Positions 11,168-23,600 of a stretch of DNA of 64,000 bases are shown piece after piece. Below the pieces are notes generated by a model. It did no database searches. It was not told the origin of the DNA and saw only the letters and a program-made list of their open reading frames with translations. Source of the stretch: Rhinopithecus roxellana (lineage: Eukaryota > Chordata > Mammalia > Primates > Cercopithecidae); assembly GCF_007565055.1 (NCBI RefSeq), contig NC_044570.1, positions 11,109,023-11,173,022 of the forward strand, given 5' to 3'. The position numbers and the translations under genes were made by a program. Numbering within the stretch: position 1 is the stretch's first letter; the number at the start of each line of letters is the position of its first letter.

Positions 11168-12193
11168 GGGAGCAAGATGGCCGAATAGGAACAGCTCCAG
11201 TCTCCAACTCCCGGCGCGAGCGACACAGAAGACCGGTGATTTCTGCATTTTCAACTGAGGTACTGGGGTCATCTCACTGGGGAGTGCAGGACAATTGGTG
11301 CTGGTCAGCTGCTGCAGCCCGACCAGTGAGAGCTGAAGCAGGGCAAGGCATTGCCTCACCTGGGAAGCACAAGGGGGAAGGGAATCCCTTTTCCTAGCCA
11401 GGGGAACTGAGACACACAACACCTGGAAAATCGGGTATTTCCCACCCCAATACTGCACTTTAAGCAAATGGGTACGCCAGGAGATTATACCCACACATGG
11501 CCGGGAGGGTCCCACACCCACGGAGCCTCCCTCACTGCTAGCACAACAGTCTGCGATCTAACCGAAACGGCAGCAGAGAGGCTGGGGGAGGGGCACCCAC
11601 CATTGCTGAGGCTTAAGTAGGTAAACAAAGCCATGGGGAAGCTCGAACTGGGTGGAGCTCACAGCAGCTCAAGGAAACCTGCCTGTCTCTCTAGACTCCA
11701 CCTCTGGGGAAACGGCACAACTAAAAAACAAAAGGGGAAGCATCAGAGGCCTGTGCAGATGTGAATGACTCTGTCTGACAGTTTTGAAGAGAGCAGTGGA
11801 TCTCCCAACACAGAGGTTGAGATCTGAGAATGGACAGACTGCCTGCTCAAGTGTGTCCCTGAGCCCGGAGTAGCCTAACTGGGAGACATCTCCAACTAGG
11901 GGCAGTCTGATACCCCAACCTCACAGGGTGGAGTACACCCCTGAGAGGAAGCTTCCAAAGTAAGAATCAGACAGGTACACTCGCTGTTCAGCAATATTTC
12001 CATCTTCTGCAAACTCTGCTGCTGATACCCAGGCAAACAGGGTCTGAAGTGGACCTCAAGCAATCTCCAACAGACTTACAGCTGAGGGTCCTGACTATTA
12101 GAAGTAAAACTATCAAACAGGAAGAACACCTATACCAAAACCCCATCAGTAAGTCACCATCATAAAAGACCAGAGGCAGATAAAACCACCAAG
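11168..12193 (+). promoter_or_regulatory. L1 copy 1 5' UTR (internal promoter region)
   Basis: L1 5' UTRs carry an internal RNA polymerase II promoter and are CpG-rich in active copies. Many CpGs here have decayed to TG/CA compared with copy 2. The YY1 site near the start (CAAGATGGCCG, 11173-11183), which in human L1 sets the transcription start, is intact. Confidence 0.8.
11173..11183 (+). promoter_or_regulatory. YY1 site of L1 copy 1
   Basis: CAAGATGGCCG agrees with the YY1 motif that lies at +13 to +21 in L1 elements. Confidence 0.75.
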
Positions 12194-13211
12194 ATGGGGA
12201 AGAAGCATGGCAGAAAAGCTGGAAATTCAAGAAATAAGAGCGCATCTCCCCCTGAAAGGGAGTGCAGCTCATCACCAGCAACAGATCAAAGCTGGTCAGA
12301 GAATGACTTTGATGAAATGAGAGAAGAAGGCTTCAGTCCCTCAGACTTCTCAGAGCTAAAGGAGGAATTACGTACCCAACGTAAAGAAACTAAAAATCTT
12401 GAAAAAAAGAGTGGAAGAATTGATAGCTAGAATAATTAATGCAGAGAAGGTCATAAATAAAATGACAGAGATGAAAACCATGACATGAAAAATACGTGAC
12501 AAATCCACAAGCTTCAATAACTGACTCTATCAACTGGAAGAAAGAGTATCAGCGATTGAGGATCAAAAGAATGAAATGAAGTGAGAAGAGAAACCAAAAG
12601 AAAAAAGAAGAAAAAGAAATGAACAAAGCCTGCAAGAGTTATGGGATTATGAAAAAAGACCAAATCTACGTCTGATTGGGGTGCCTGAAAGTGAGGAGGA
12701 AAAGGGAACCAAGTTGGAAAACACTCTTCAGGATATCATCCAGGAGAAATTCCCCAACCCAGTAGGGCAGGCCAACATTCAAATTCAGGAAATACAGAGA
12801 AAGCCACAAAGATACTCCTTGAGAAGAGCAACTACAAGACACATAATTGCCAGATTCACCAAAGTTGAAATGAAGGAAAAAATCTTAAGGGCAGCCAGAG
12901 AGAAAGGTCGGGTTACCCACAAAGGGAAACCCATCAGACTAACAGCAGACCTCTCAGCAGAAACTCTACAAGCCAGAAGAGAGTGGGGGCCAATATTCAA
13001 CGTTCTTAAAGAAAAGAATTTTCAACCGAGAATTACATATCCAGCCAAACTAAGTTTCATAAGTGAAGGAGAAATAAAATCCTTTACAAATAAACAAATG
13101 CTTAGAGATTTTGTCACCACGAGACCTGCGTTACAAGAGACACTGAAGGAAGTACTAAACATGGAAAGGAACAACTGATATCAGTCATTGCACAAACATG
13201 CTAAAATGTAA
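12194..13211 (+). pseudogene. L1 copy 1 ORF1 (ORF1p, RNA-binding chaperone), broken
   Basis: ORF1p is the trimeric RNA-binding nucleic acid chaperone that packages L1 RNA. The frame opens at ATG 12194 (MGKKHGRKAGN...) and stays open for 78 codons, covering the basic N-terminus. An indel in the A-run near 12405-12412 then shifts the frame and TAG follows at 12428. The coiled-coil region (about 12430-12680) also contains stops, for example within 'accatgacatga'. The RRM and C-terminal domain are readable again from 12681 to 13178 (165 codons, with the conserved RRPNLRLIGVPE-like and REKGRVTHKGKP segments). That frame ends at TGA 13176-13178, eleven codons before the usual TAA at 13209-13211. 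Non-functional. Confidence 0.93.
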
Positions 13212-13274
13212 AGACCATCAAGGCTAGGAAGAAACTGCATCAACTAAAGAGCAAAATAACCAGCTAATATCATA

Positions 13275-16200
13275 ATGGCAGGATCAAGTTCACACATAAA
13301 AATATTACCCTTAAATGTTAATGGGCTAAATCCTCCAATTAAAAGACACAGACTGGCAAACTGGATAAAGAGTCAAGTCCCATCAGTCTGCTGTATTCAG
13401 GAGACCCATCTCACATGCAGAGACATACATAGGCTCAAAATAAAGGGATGGAGGAAGATCTACCAAGAAAATGGAGAACAAAGAAAAGCAGGGGTTGTAA
13501 TCCTAGTCTCTGATAAAATAGACTTTAAACCATCAAAGATCAAAAGACACAAAGAAGGACATTACATAATGGTAAAGGGATCAATTAAAGAGGAAGAGCT
13601 AACTATCCTAAATATATATGCACCCAATACAGGAGCACGCAAATTCATAAAGCAAGTCCTTAGAGACTTACAAAGAGACTTAGACTCCCATACAATAATA
13701 ATGGGAGACTTCAACACTCCACTGTCAACATTAGACAGATCAACGAGACAGAAAGTTAACAAGGATATCCAGGAATTGAACTCATCTCTGCACCTAGCGG
13801 ATCTAATAGACATCTATAGAACTCTCCACCCCAAATCAACAGAATATACATTCTCCTCAGCACCACATCACACTTATTCCAAAATTGACCACATAATTGG
13901 AAGTAAAGCACTCCTTAGCAATTGGAAAAGAACAGAAATTATAACAAACTGTCTCTCAGACCACAGTGCAATCAAACTAGAACTCAGGACTAAGAAACTC
14001 AATCAAAACCACTCAACTACATGGAAACTGAACAACCTGCTCCTGAATGACTACTGGGTACATAACAAAATGAAAGCAGAAATAAAGATGTTCTTTGGAA
14101 CCAATGAGAACAAAGATACAACATACCAGAATCTCTGGGACACATTTAAAGCAGTGTGTAGAGGGAAATTTATAGCACTAAATGCCCACAAGAGAAAGCT
14201 GGAAAGATCTAAAATTGACACTCTAACATTACAGTTAAAAGAACTGGAGAAGCAAGAGCAAACAAATTCAAAAGCTAGCAGAAAGCAGGAAATAACGAAG
14301 ATCTGAGCAGAACTGAAGGAGATAGAGACACAAAAAACCCTCCAAAAAATCAATAAATCCAGGAGTTGGTTTTTTGAAAAGATCAACAAAATTGACAGAC
14401 CGCTAGCAAGACTAATAAAGAAGAAAAGAGAGAAGAATCAAATAGATGCAATAAAAAATGATAAACGGGATATCACCACCGACCCCACAGAAATACAAAC
14501 TACCATCAGAGAATACTATAAACACCTCTACGCAAATCAACTAGAAAATCGAGAAGAAATGGATAATTTCCTGGACACTTAGAGTCTTCCAAGACTAAAC
14601 CAGGAAGAAGTTGAATCCCTGAATAGACAAATAGCAGGCTCTGAAATTGAAGCAATAATTAATAGTCTACCAACCAAAAAAAGTCCAGGACCAGATGGAT
14701 TCACAGCTGAATTCTACCAGAGGTACAAGGAGGAGCTAGTAACATTTCTTATGAAACTATTTCAATCAATAGAAAAAGAGGGAATCCTCCCTAACTCATT
14801 TTATGAGGCCAACATCATCCTGATACCAAAGCCTGGCAGAGACACAACAAAAAAAGAGAATTTTAGACCAATATCCCTGATGAACATCGATGCAAAAATC
14901 TTCAATAAAATACCGGCAAACCGGATTCAGCAGCACATCAAAAAGCTTATCCATCATGATCAAGTGGGCTTCATCCCTGGGATGCAAGGCTGGTTTAACA
15001 TTTGCAAATCAATAAACGTAATCCAGCATATAAACAGAAACAAAGAGAAGAAACACATGATTATCTCAATAGATGCAGAAAAGGCTTTTGACAAAATTCA
15101 ACAGCTCTTCATGCTAAAAACGCTCAAGAAGTTCGGTATTGATGGAACGTACCTCAAAATAATAAGAGCTATTTATGACAAATCCACAGCTAATATCATA
15201 CTGAATGGGCAAAAACTGGAAAAATTCCCTTTGAAAACTGGCACAAGACAGGGATGCCCTCTCTCACCACTCCTATTCAACATAGTGTTGGAAGTTCTGG
15301 CTAGGGCAATCAGGCAAAAGAAAGAAATCAAGGGTATCTAGTTAGCAAAAGAGGAAGTCAAATTGTCTCTGTTTGCAGATCACATGATTGTATATTTAGA
15401 AAACCCCATTGTCTCAGTCCAAAATCTCAAGCTGATAAGCAACTTCAGCAAAGTCTCAGGATACAAAATTAATGTGCAAAAATCACAAACATTCTTATAC
15501 ACCAGTAACAGACAAGCAGACAGCCAAATCAGGAATGAACTTCCATTCACAATTGCTTCAAAGAGAATTAAATACCTAGGAATCCAACTTACAAGGGATG
15601 TAAAGGACCTCTTCAAGGAGAACAACAAGCCACTGCTCAGTGAAATAAAAGAGGACACTAACAAATGGAAGAACATACCATGCTCATGGATAGGAAGAAT
15701 CAATATCGTGAAAATGACCATACTGCCCAAGATCATTTATAGATTCAATGCCATCCCCATCAAGCTACCAATGAGTTTCTTCACAGAATTGGAAAAATCG
15801 GCTTTAAAGTTCATATGGAACCAAAAAAGAGCCCACATTGCCAAGACAATCCTAAGTCAAAAGGACAAAGCTGGAGGCATTACGCTACCTGACTTCAAAC
15901 TATACTACAAGCCTACAGTAACCAAAACAGCATGGTACTGGTACCAAAACAAAGATATAGACCAATGGAACAGAACAGAGTCCTCAGAAATAATACCACA
16001 CATCTACAGCCATCTGATCTTTGACAAACCTGAGAGACCAAGAAATGGGGAAAGGATTCCCTATTTCATAAATGGTGCTGGGAGAATTGGCTAGCCATAA
16101 GTAGAAAGCTGAAACTGGATCCTTTCCTTACTCCTTAAACGAAAATTGATTCAAGATGGATTAGAGACTTAAATGTTAGACCTAATACCATAAAAACCCT

Positions 16201-17096
16201 AGAAGAAAATCTAGGTAGTACCATTCAGGACACAGGCATGGGCAAGGACTTCATGTCTAAACACCAAAAGCCACGGCAGCAAAAGTCAAAATTGACAAAT
16301 GGGATCTAATTTAACTAAAGAGCTTCTGCATAACAAAATAAACTACCATCAGAGTGAACAGGCAACCTACAGAATGGGAGAAATTTTTTGCAATCTACTT
16401 ATCTGACAAAGGGCTAATATCCAGAACCTACAAAGAACTCAAACAAATTTACAAGAAAAAAACAAACAACCCCATCAAAAAGTAGGCAAAGAATATGAAC
16501 AGACATTTCTCAAAAGAAGACATTCATACAGCCAACAGACACATGAAAAAATGCTCATCATCACTGGCCATCAGAGAGGTGCAAATCAAAACCACGATGA
16601 GATACCATCTCACACCAGTTAGAATGGCAATCATTAAAAAGTCAGGAAACAACAGGTGCTGGAGAGGATGTGGAGAAATAGGAACACTTTTACACTGTTG
16701 TTGGGATTGTAAACTAGATCAACCATTATGGAAAACAGTATGGCAATTCCTCAAGGATCTAGAACTAGATGTACCATATGACCCAGCCATCCCACTACTG
16801 GGTATATACCCAAAGGTTTATAAATCATGCTGCTATAAAGACACATGCACACGCATGTTTATTGCGGCATATTTACAATAGCAAGGACTTGGAATCAACC
16901 CAATTGTCCATCTGTGACAGACTGAATTAAGAAAATGTGGCACATATACACCATGGAATATTATGCACCCATAAAAAAGGATGAGTTTGCGTCCTTTGTA
17001 GGTACATGGATGCAACTGGGAACCATCATGCTTAGCAAACTATCACAAGAACAGAAAACCAAACACTGCATGTTCTCACTCATAGGTGGCAATTGA
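13275..17096 (+). pseudogene. L1 copy 1 ORF2 (endonuclease/reverse transcriptase), broken
   Basis: ORF2p normally nicks target DNA and reverse-transcribes L1 RNA. The first 343 codons (13275-14306) hold the whole apurinic-type endonuclease domain, with NVNGLN, QETHLTC, MGDFNTPLS and SDHSAIKLEL catalytic segments all visible. In-frame stops then occur at 14304-14306 (TGA), 14580-14582 (TAG) and 15339-15341 (TAG). The reverse transcriptase motif, normally FADD, reads FADH at 15372-15383, which removes a catalytic aspartate. A frameshift near 16035 in the 'gagagaccaagaaa' stretch and further indels follow. The cysteine-rich C-terminus is still recognisable in another frame (CWRGCGEIGTLLHCCWDC, in the frame 16495-16881). 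Clearly inactive. Confidence 0.94.
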
Positions 17097-17326
17097 ACAA
17101 TGAGATCACTTGGATTCGGGAAGAGGAACATCACACATCAGGGCCTATCATGGGGAGTGGGGAGGGTGGAGGGATTGCACTGGGAGTTATACCTGATATA
17201 AATGACGAATTGATGGGTGCTGACAAGTTGATGGGTGCAGCACACCAACATGGCACAAGTATACATATGTAACAAACCTGCACGTTATGCACGTGTACCC
17301 TAGAACTTAAAGTATAATTAAAAAAA

Positions 17327-17341
17327 GAAAACCTATATAAT
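17327..17341. repeat. Target-site duplication, right copy (L1 copy 1)
   Basis: GAAAACCTATATAAT directly follows the A-rich tail of L1 copy 1 and matches 11153-11167 except for one base. Confidence 0.85.
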
Positions 17342-17700
17342 ATATATTATATGTAACAATCTATATTAAAAATAACATATATGATTTTTCCTATATATCA
17401 TATTCATATATGTAATATACCAAAATATATATTAAAAATCATACGTGTGTGTATATATATATATATATGTGATTTTTAAAGGGTGCTGCTTTTATCATTC
17501 AATGAATTTCAGTTTTTTGTTTTAAGGAAAACAAAGGATTAAACCCCTCACAGAAAATTGTAGTTGAGGAGTAGGATTTTTCTCTTTCCCAGGTGGGAAT
17601 ACATTTGTGTCAAACAACAGAAGAGTTATCTGAGACTCTTTAACCAGGGCTCTTGTTTCTACCAAGGTCCTACATCTGGTATTTCCTGAACCACCCCAAT
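17342..17700. other. AT-rich flank, then unassigned sequence
   Basis: 17342-17475 is TA-rich low complexity that includes (TG)n(TA)n. 17476-17700 is unique-looking without a recognisable gene. Confidence 0.6.
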
Positions 17701-17701
17701 T

Positions 17702-17705
<4 letters not shown>

Positions 17706-17778
<73 letters not shown>
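17706..17778 (+). repeat. (ATAG)n(ACAG)n microsatellite
   Basis: About 12 ATAG units run directly into about 6 ACAG units, a compound tetranucleotide array that is likely length-polymorphic. Confidence 0.95.
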
Positions 17779-17784
17779 GTATGG

Positions 17785-18125
17785 GGGATGGGGGTTTGGC
17801 TGTGTCCTTACCCAAATCTCATCTTGAATTCACACATGTTGTGGGAGGGACCCAGTAAGAGGTAATTAAATCATGTGGGGCAGGTCTTTCCTGTGCTGTT
17901 CTCATACAATGAAATAAGTCAAATGAGAGCTGATGATTTGAAAAAGGGGAGTTTCCCTGAAGAAGGTCTTTTCACTACCACCATTCATTTAAGATATGGC
18001 TTGCTCCTCCTTGCCTTCCACCACAAGGCCTCCCCATCCATATGGAACTCTAAGTCCATTAAACCTCTTTTTCTTATCTGTCTCAGGTATGTCTTAATCA
18101 GTAGCAAGGGAAAGGATGGATACAT
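17785..18125 (+). mobile_element. THE1/MST-type MaLR LTR
   Basis: Plus-strand landmarks: 'ttggctgtgtccttaccc', 'aaatctcatcttgaattc', 'tgttgtgggagggaccca', 'tctaagtccattaaacctct' and 'caggtatgtcttaatcag'. The 5' tip has been replaced by the adjoining microsatellite and the final end is worn. Confidence 0.85.
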
Positions 18126-18172
18126 ACATAACCAAACCACCAAACAACAGTCTTCATGGTGAAATTTACTTT

Positions 18173-18374
18173 GATGAAACCCTGTCTCTACCAAAAAACA
18201 AAAATTATTACCTGGACATGGAATTGTTCACCTGTAGTCCTAACTACCTGGGAGGCCAAGACAGCAGGATCCCTTGAGTTGAAGAGCTCAAGGTTGCGGT
18301 GAACTGTGATGGTGCCACTGCACTCCATCCTGGGCAGCAAGGCAAGACCCTGTCTCTAAAAAAAAAAAAAAAAG
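18173..18374 (+). mobile_element. 5'-truncated Alu
   Basis: Starts within the left arm at 'tgaaaccctgtctctacc', continues through the right arm to 'gcaagaccctgtctct' and ends in a 16-nt A tail. AluJ-like. Confidence 0.8.
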
Positions 18375-18479
18375 TAAATTCAGAAAAAAATATTTAAATC
18401 AAAATGTAACATTACTTTTTAAAAACTGACAAAATTTGGCATTTAGTCCAGTGCCTTTTCTGGATATTGTCCCCATCTT

Positions 18480-18494
18480 AAAAGACAACCTGAG
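18480..18494. repeat. Target-site duplication, left copy (L1 copy 2)
   Basis: AAAAGACAACCTGAG is identical to 24741-24755. The preceding TT gives a TT|AAAA junction, whose complement is the preferred L1 endonuclease cut TTTT|AA. It does not abut the L1; 58 other bases lie between. Confidence 0.92.
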
Positions 18495-18552
18495 CTTCTA
18501 GAAATATCTCTTGAGGCCATTTAATCTCTTGTGCTTGATGATCCTGACCCAA
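18495..18552 (+). other. 58-nt non-L1 segment inside the L1 copy 2 insertion
   Basis: These bases lie between the left target-site duplication and the first L1 base. They belong neither to L1 nor to the empty site, because the sequence after the right target-site duplication differs (aacgaggttcc against cttctagaaat). This is the structure expected of a 5' transduction. Confidence 0.7.
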
Positions 18553-19582
18553 GGGGCGGAGCAAGATGGCCGAATAGGAACAGCTCCAGTCTCCAACTCC
18601 CAGCGCGAGAGACACAGAAGACCGGTGATTTCTGCATTTTCAACTGAGGTACTGGGGTCATCTCACTAGGGAGTGCCGGACAATCGGTGCTGGTCAGCTG
18701 CTGCAGCCTGACCAGCGAGAGCTGAAGAAGGGCGAGGTATCGCCTCACCTGGAAGTGCAAGGGGGAAGGGAATCCCTTTTCCTAGCCAGGGGACCTGAGA
18801 CACACAACACCTGGAAAATCGGGTAACTCCCACCCCAATACGGCGCTTTAAGCAAAGAGGCACACCAGGAGAATATATCCCACGCCTGGCTGGGAGGGTC
18901 CCACGCCCACGGAGCCTCCCTCACTGCTAACACAGCAGTCTGCGGCGATCTATCGGCAAGGCAGTAGCGAGGCTGGGGGAGGGGCGCCCGCCATTGCTGA
19001 GGCTTAAGTAGGTAAACAAAGCCGCTGGGAAGCTCGAATTGGGTGGAGCTCACAGCAGCTCAAGGAAGCCTGCCTGTCTCTGTAGACTCCACCTCTGGGG
19101 ACAGCGCACAGCTGAAGACCAACAGGGGAAACAGCGGGGGCCGGTGCAGACGCGAACGACTCTGTCTGACAGCTTTGGGGAGAGCTGTGGATCTTCCAAC
19201 TCGGAGGTTGAGATCTGAGAACAGACAGACTGCCTGCTCAGGTGTGTCCCTGACCCCTGAGTAGCCTAGCTGGGAGAAATCCCCCACTAGGGGCAGTCTG
19301 ACACCCCACACCTCACAGGGTGGAGTACACCCCGAGAGGAAACTTCCAAAGGAAGAATCAGACAGGTACACTCGCTGTTCAGCAATATTCTGTCTTCGGC
19401 AACCTCTGCTGCTGATACCCAGGCAAACAGCGTCTGGAGTGGACCTCAAGCAATCTCCAACAGACCAACAGACAGTCCTTATGACTGTCAGAAGGAAAAC
19501 TATCAAACAGGAAGGACACCAAGCCAAAACCCCATCAGTACGTCACCACCATCAAAGACCAGAGACAGATAAAACCACAAAG
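18553..19582 (+). promoter_or_regulatory. L1 copy 2 5' UTR (internal promoter region)
   Basis: GC- and CpG-richer than the surroundings, for example around 18600-18740 and 18890-19160. The YY1 site CAAGATGGCCG is intact at 18562-18572. If any L1 in the window still has promoter capacity it is this one; activity is inference. Confidence 0.8.
18562..18572 (+). promoter_or_regulatory. YY1 site of L1 copy 2
   Basis: CAAGATGGCCG, the conserved start-positioning site of L1 transcription. Confidence 0.75.
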
Positions 19583-20596
19583 ATGGGAAGAAGCAGGGCA
19601 GAAAAGCTGGAAATTCAAAAAATAAGAGCGCATCTCCCCCTGCAAAGGAGCGCAGCCCATTGCCAGCAACGGATCAAAGCTGGTCAGAGAATGACTTTGA
19701 CGAGATGAGAGAAGAAGGCTTCAGTCCATCAAACTTCTCAGAGCTAAAGGAGGAATTACGTACCCAGCACAAAGAAACTAAAAATCTTGAAAAAGAGTGG
19801 AAGAATTGACAGCTAGACTAATTAATGCAGAAAAGATCATAAACGAAATGACAGAGATGAAAACCATGACACAAGAAATACGTGACAAATGCACAAGCTT
19901 CAGTAACCGACTCGATCAACTGGAAGAAAGAGTATCAGCGATTGAATATCAAATGAATGAAATGAAGCGAGAAGAGAAACCAAAAGAAAAAAGAAGAAAA
20001 AGAAATGAACAAAGCCTGCAAGAAGTATGGGATTACGTAAAAAGACCAAATCTATGTCTGATTGGGGTGCCTGAAAGTGAGGGGGAAAATGGAACCAAGT
20101 TGGAAAACACTCTTCAGGATATCATCCAGGAGAACTTCCCCAACCTAGTAGGGCAGGCCAACATTCAAATTCAGGAAATACAGAGAACGCCACAAGGATA
20201 CTCCTCCAGAAGAGCAACTCCAAGACACATAATTGCCAGATTCACCAAAGTTGAAATGAAGGAAAAAATCTTAAGGGCAGCCAGAGAGAAAGGTCGGGTT
20301 ACCCACAAAGGGAAGCCCATCAGACTAACAGCAGATCTCTCGGCAGAAACTCTACAAGCCAGAAGAGAGTGGGGGCCAATATTCAACGTTCCTAAAGAAA
20401 AGAATTTTCAACCCAGAATTTCATATCCAGCCAAACTAAGTTTCATAAGTGAAAGAGAAATACAATCCTTTACAGATAAGCAAATGCTTAGAGATTTTGT
20501 CACCACCAGGCCTGCCTTACAAGAGACCCTGAAGAAGCCCTAAACATGGAAAGGAACAACGGGTACCAGCCATTGCAAAAACATGCCAAAATGTAA
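19583..20596 (+). pseudogene. L1 copy 2 ORF1 (ORF1p, RNA-binding chaperone), broken
   Basis: The start context AAGATGGGAAGAAG at 19583 has lost one G relative to copy 1 (ATGGGGAAGAAG), which shifts the frame immediately after the start codon. The frame from this ATG closes at 19708. A second indel lies in the A-run near 19789-19795. From 19797 to 20543 the coiled coil, RRM and C-terminal domain are open for 248 codons (heptad-rich ...LDQLEERVSAIE..., then RPNLCLIGVPESE and REKGRVTHKGKP). A single-base loss in 'ccctgaagaagccctaa' ends the frame early, at 20541-20543, against the normal stop at 20594-20596. No intact ORF1p can be made. Confidence 0.93.
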
Positions 20597-20659
20597 AGAC
20601 CATCGAGGCTAGGAAGAAACTGCTTCAACTAATGAGCAAAATAACCAGTTAATATCATA

Positions 20660-23600
20660 ATGGCAGGATCAAGTTCACACATGACAATATTAACCTTAAA
20701 TGTTAATGGACTAAATGTTCCAATTAAAAGACACAGACTGGCAAACTGGATAAAGAGTCAAGACCCATCAGTCTGCTGTATTCAGGAGACCCATCTCACA
20801 TGCAGAGACATACATAGGCTCAAAATAAAGGGATGGAGGAAGATCTACCAAGCAAATGGAGAACAAAAAAAAGCAGGGGTTGCAATCCTTGTCTCTGATA
20901 AAACAGAATTTAAACCATCAAAGATCAAAAGACACAAAGAAGGCCATTACATAATGGTAAAGGGATCAATTAAACAGGAAGAGCTAACTATCCTAAATAT
21001 ATATGCACCCAATACAGGAGCACCCAGATTCATAAAGCAAGCCCTTAGAGACTTACAAAGAGACTTAGACTCCCATACAATAATAATGGGAGACTTCAAC
21101 ACTCCACTGTCAACAATACACAGATCAACGAGACAGAAAGTTAACAAGGATATCCAGGAATTGAACTCATCTCTGCACCAAGCGGACCTAATAGACATCT
21201 ATAGAACTCTCCACCCCAAATCAACAGAATATACATTCTCCTCAGCACCACATCACACTTATTCCAAAATTGACCACATAATTGGAAGTAAAGCACTCCT
21301 CAGCAAATGTAAAAGAACAGAAATTATAACAAACTGTCTCTCAGACCACAGTGCAATCAAACTAGAGCTCAGGACTAAGAAACTCAATGAAAACCACTCA
21401 ACTACATGGAAACTGAACAACCTGCTCCTGAAAGACTACTGGGTACATAACGAAATGAAAGCGGAAATAAAGATGTTCTTTGAAACCAGTGAGAACAAAG
21501 ATACAACATACCAGAATCTCTGGGACACATTTAAAGCAGTGTGTAGAGGGAAATTTATAGCACTAAATGCCCACAAGAGAAAGCTGGAAAGATCTAAAAT
21601 TGACACTTTAACATCACAATTAAAAGAACTAGAGAGACAAGAGCAAACACATTCAAAAGCTAGCAGAATGCAAGAAATAACTAAGATCAGAGCCGAACTG
21701 AAGGAGATAGAGACACGAAAAACCCTCCAAGAAATCAATGAATCCAGGAGTTGGTTTTTTGAAAAGATCAACAAAATTGACAGACCGCTAGCAAGGCTAA
21801 TAAGGAAGAAAAGAGGGAGGAATCAAATAGATGCAATAAAAAATGATAAAGGGGATATCACTACCGACCCCACAGAAATACAAACTACCATCAGAGAATA
21901 TATAAACTCCTCTACGCAAATCAACTAGAAAATCTAGAAGAAATGGATAATTTCCTGGACACTTACACTCTCCCAAAGCTAAACCAGGAAGAAGTTGAAT
22001 CCCTGAATAGACCAATAGCAGGCTGTGAAATTGAGGCAACAATTAATAGCCTACCCACCAAAAGAAGTCCAGGACCAGACGGATTCACAGCTGAATTCTA
22101 CCAGAGGTAGAAGGAGGAGCTGGTACCATTCCTTCTGAAACTATTCCAATCAATAGAAAAAGAGGGAATCCTCCCTAACTCATTTTATGAGGCCAACATC
22201 ATCCTCATACCAAAGCCTGGCAGAGACACAACAAAAAACGAGAATTTTAGACCAATATCCCTGATGAATATTGATTAAAAAATTCTCAAAAAAATACTGG
22301 CAAACCGGATTCAGCAGCACATCAAAAAGCTTATCCACCATGATCAAGTGGGCTTCATCCCTGGGATGCAAGGCTGGTTCAACGTTCGCAAATCAATAAA
22401 CATAATCCAGCATATAAACAGAACCAAAGACAAGAACCACATGATTGTCTCAATAGATGCAGAAAAGGCTTTTGACAAAATTTAACAGCCCTTCATGCTA
22501 AAAACGCTCAATAAATTCGGTATTGATAGAACGTACCTCAAAATAATAAGAGCTATTTATGACAAACCCACAGCTAATATCATACTGAATGGGCAAAAAC
22601 TGGAAAAATTCCCTTTGAAAACTGGCACAAGACAGGGATGCCCTCTCTCACCACTCCTATTCAACATAGTGTTGGAAGTTCTGGCTAGGGCAATCAGGCA
22701 AGAGAAAGAAATCAAGGGTATCCAGTTAGGAAAAGAAGAAGTCAAATTGTCCCTGTTTGCAGATGACATGATTGTATATTTAGAAAACCCCATCGTCTCA
22801 GCCCAAAATCTCCTTAAGCTGATAAGCAACTTCAGCAAAGTCTCAGGATACAAAATTAATGTGCAAAAATCACAAGCATTCTTATACACCAGTAACAGAC
22901 AAGCAGAGAGCCAAATCAGGAATGAACTTCCATTCACAATTGCTTCAAAGAGAATAAAATACCTAGGAATCCAGCTTACAAGGGATGTAAAGGACCTCTT
23001 CAAGGAGAACTACAAACCACTGCTCAGTGATATCAAAGAGGACACAAACAAATGGAAGAACATACCATGCTCATGGATAAGAAGAATCAATATCGTGAAA
23101 ATGGCCATACTGCCCAAGGTAATTTATAGATTCAATGCCATCCCCATCAAGCTCCCAATGAGTTTCTTCACAGAATTGGAAAAAACTGCTTTAAAGTTCA
23201 TATGGAACCAAAAAAGAACCCACATTGCCAAGACAATCCTAAGTCAAAAGGACAAAGCTGGAGGCGTCACGCTACCTGACTTCAAACTATACTACAAGGC
23301 TACAGTAACCAAAACAGCAGGGTACTGGTACCAAAACAGAGCTATAGACCAATGGAACAGAACAGAGTCCTCAGAAAGAATACCGCATATCTACAGCCAT
23401 CTGATCTTTGACAAACCTGAGAGAAACAAGAAATGGGGAAAGGATTCCCTATTTAATAAATGGTGCTGGGAAAATTGGCTAGCCATAAGTAGAAAGCTGA
23501 AACTGGATCCTTTCCTTACCCCTTATACGAAGATAAATTCAAGATGGATTAGAGACTTAAATGTTAGACCTAATAACATCAAAACCCTAGAAGAAAATCT

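Larger units (their letters stand above)
11168..17326 (+). mobile_element. Full-length L1, copy 1 (Old World monkey-type)
   Basis: A nearly complete LINE-1 of about 6.16 kb: 5' UTR (11168-12193), ORF1 (12194-13211), intergenic spacer, ORF2 (13275 to about 17096), 3' UTR and a short A-rich tail. It starts GGGAGCAAGATGGCC, missing only a few bases of the usual G-rich start. Both ORFs carry frameshifts and stops, so it cannot be autonomous. The 3' UTR has the ATGAGATCACTTGGATTCGG variant and an 18-bp tandem duplication shared with copy 2. I associate this 3' UTR with cercopithecid L1s. A 15-bp target-site duplication shows that it inserted as one unit. Confidence 0.95.

Noticed and set aside
12785..14389. 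Minus-strand frames opposite the L1 ORFs
   Set aside because: They are antisense shadows of ORF1 and ORF2 and recur at the same place in the second L1.
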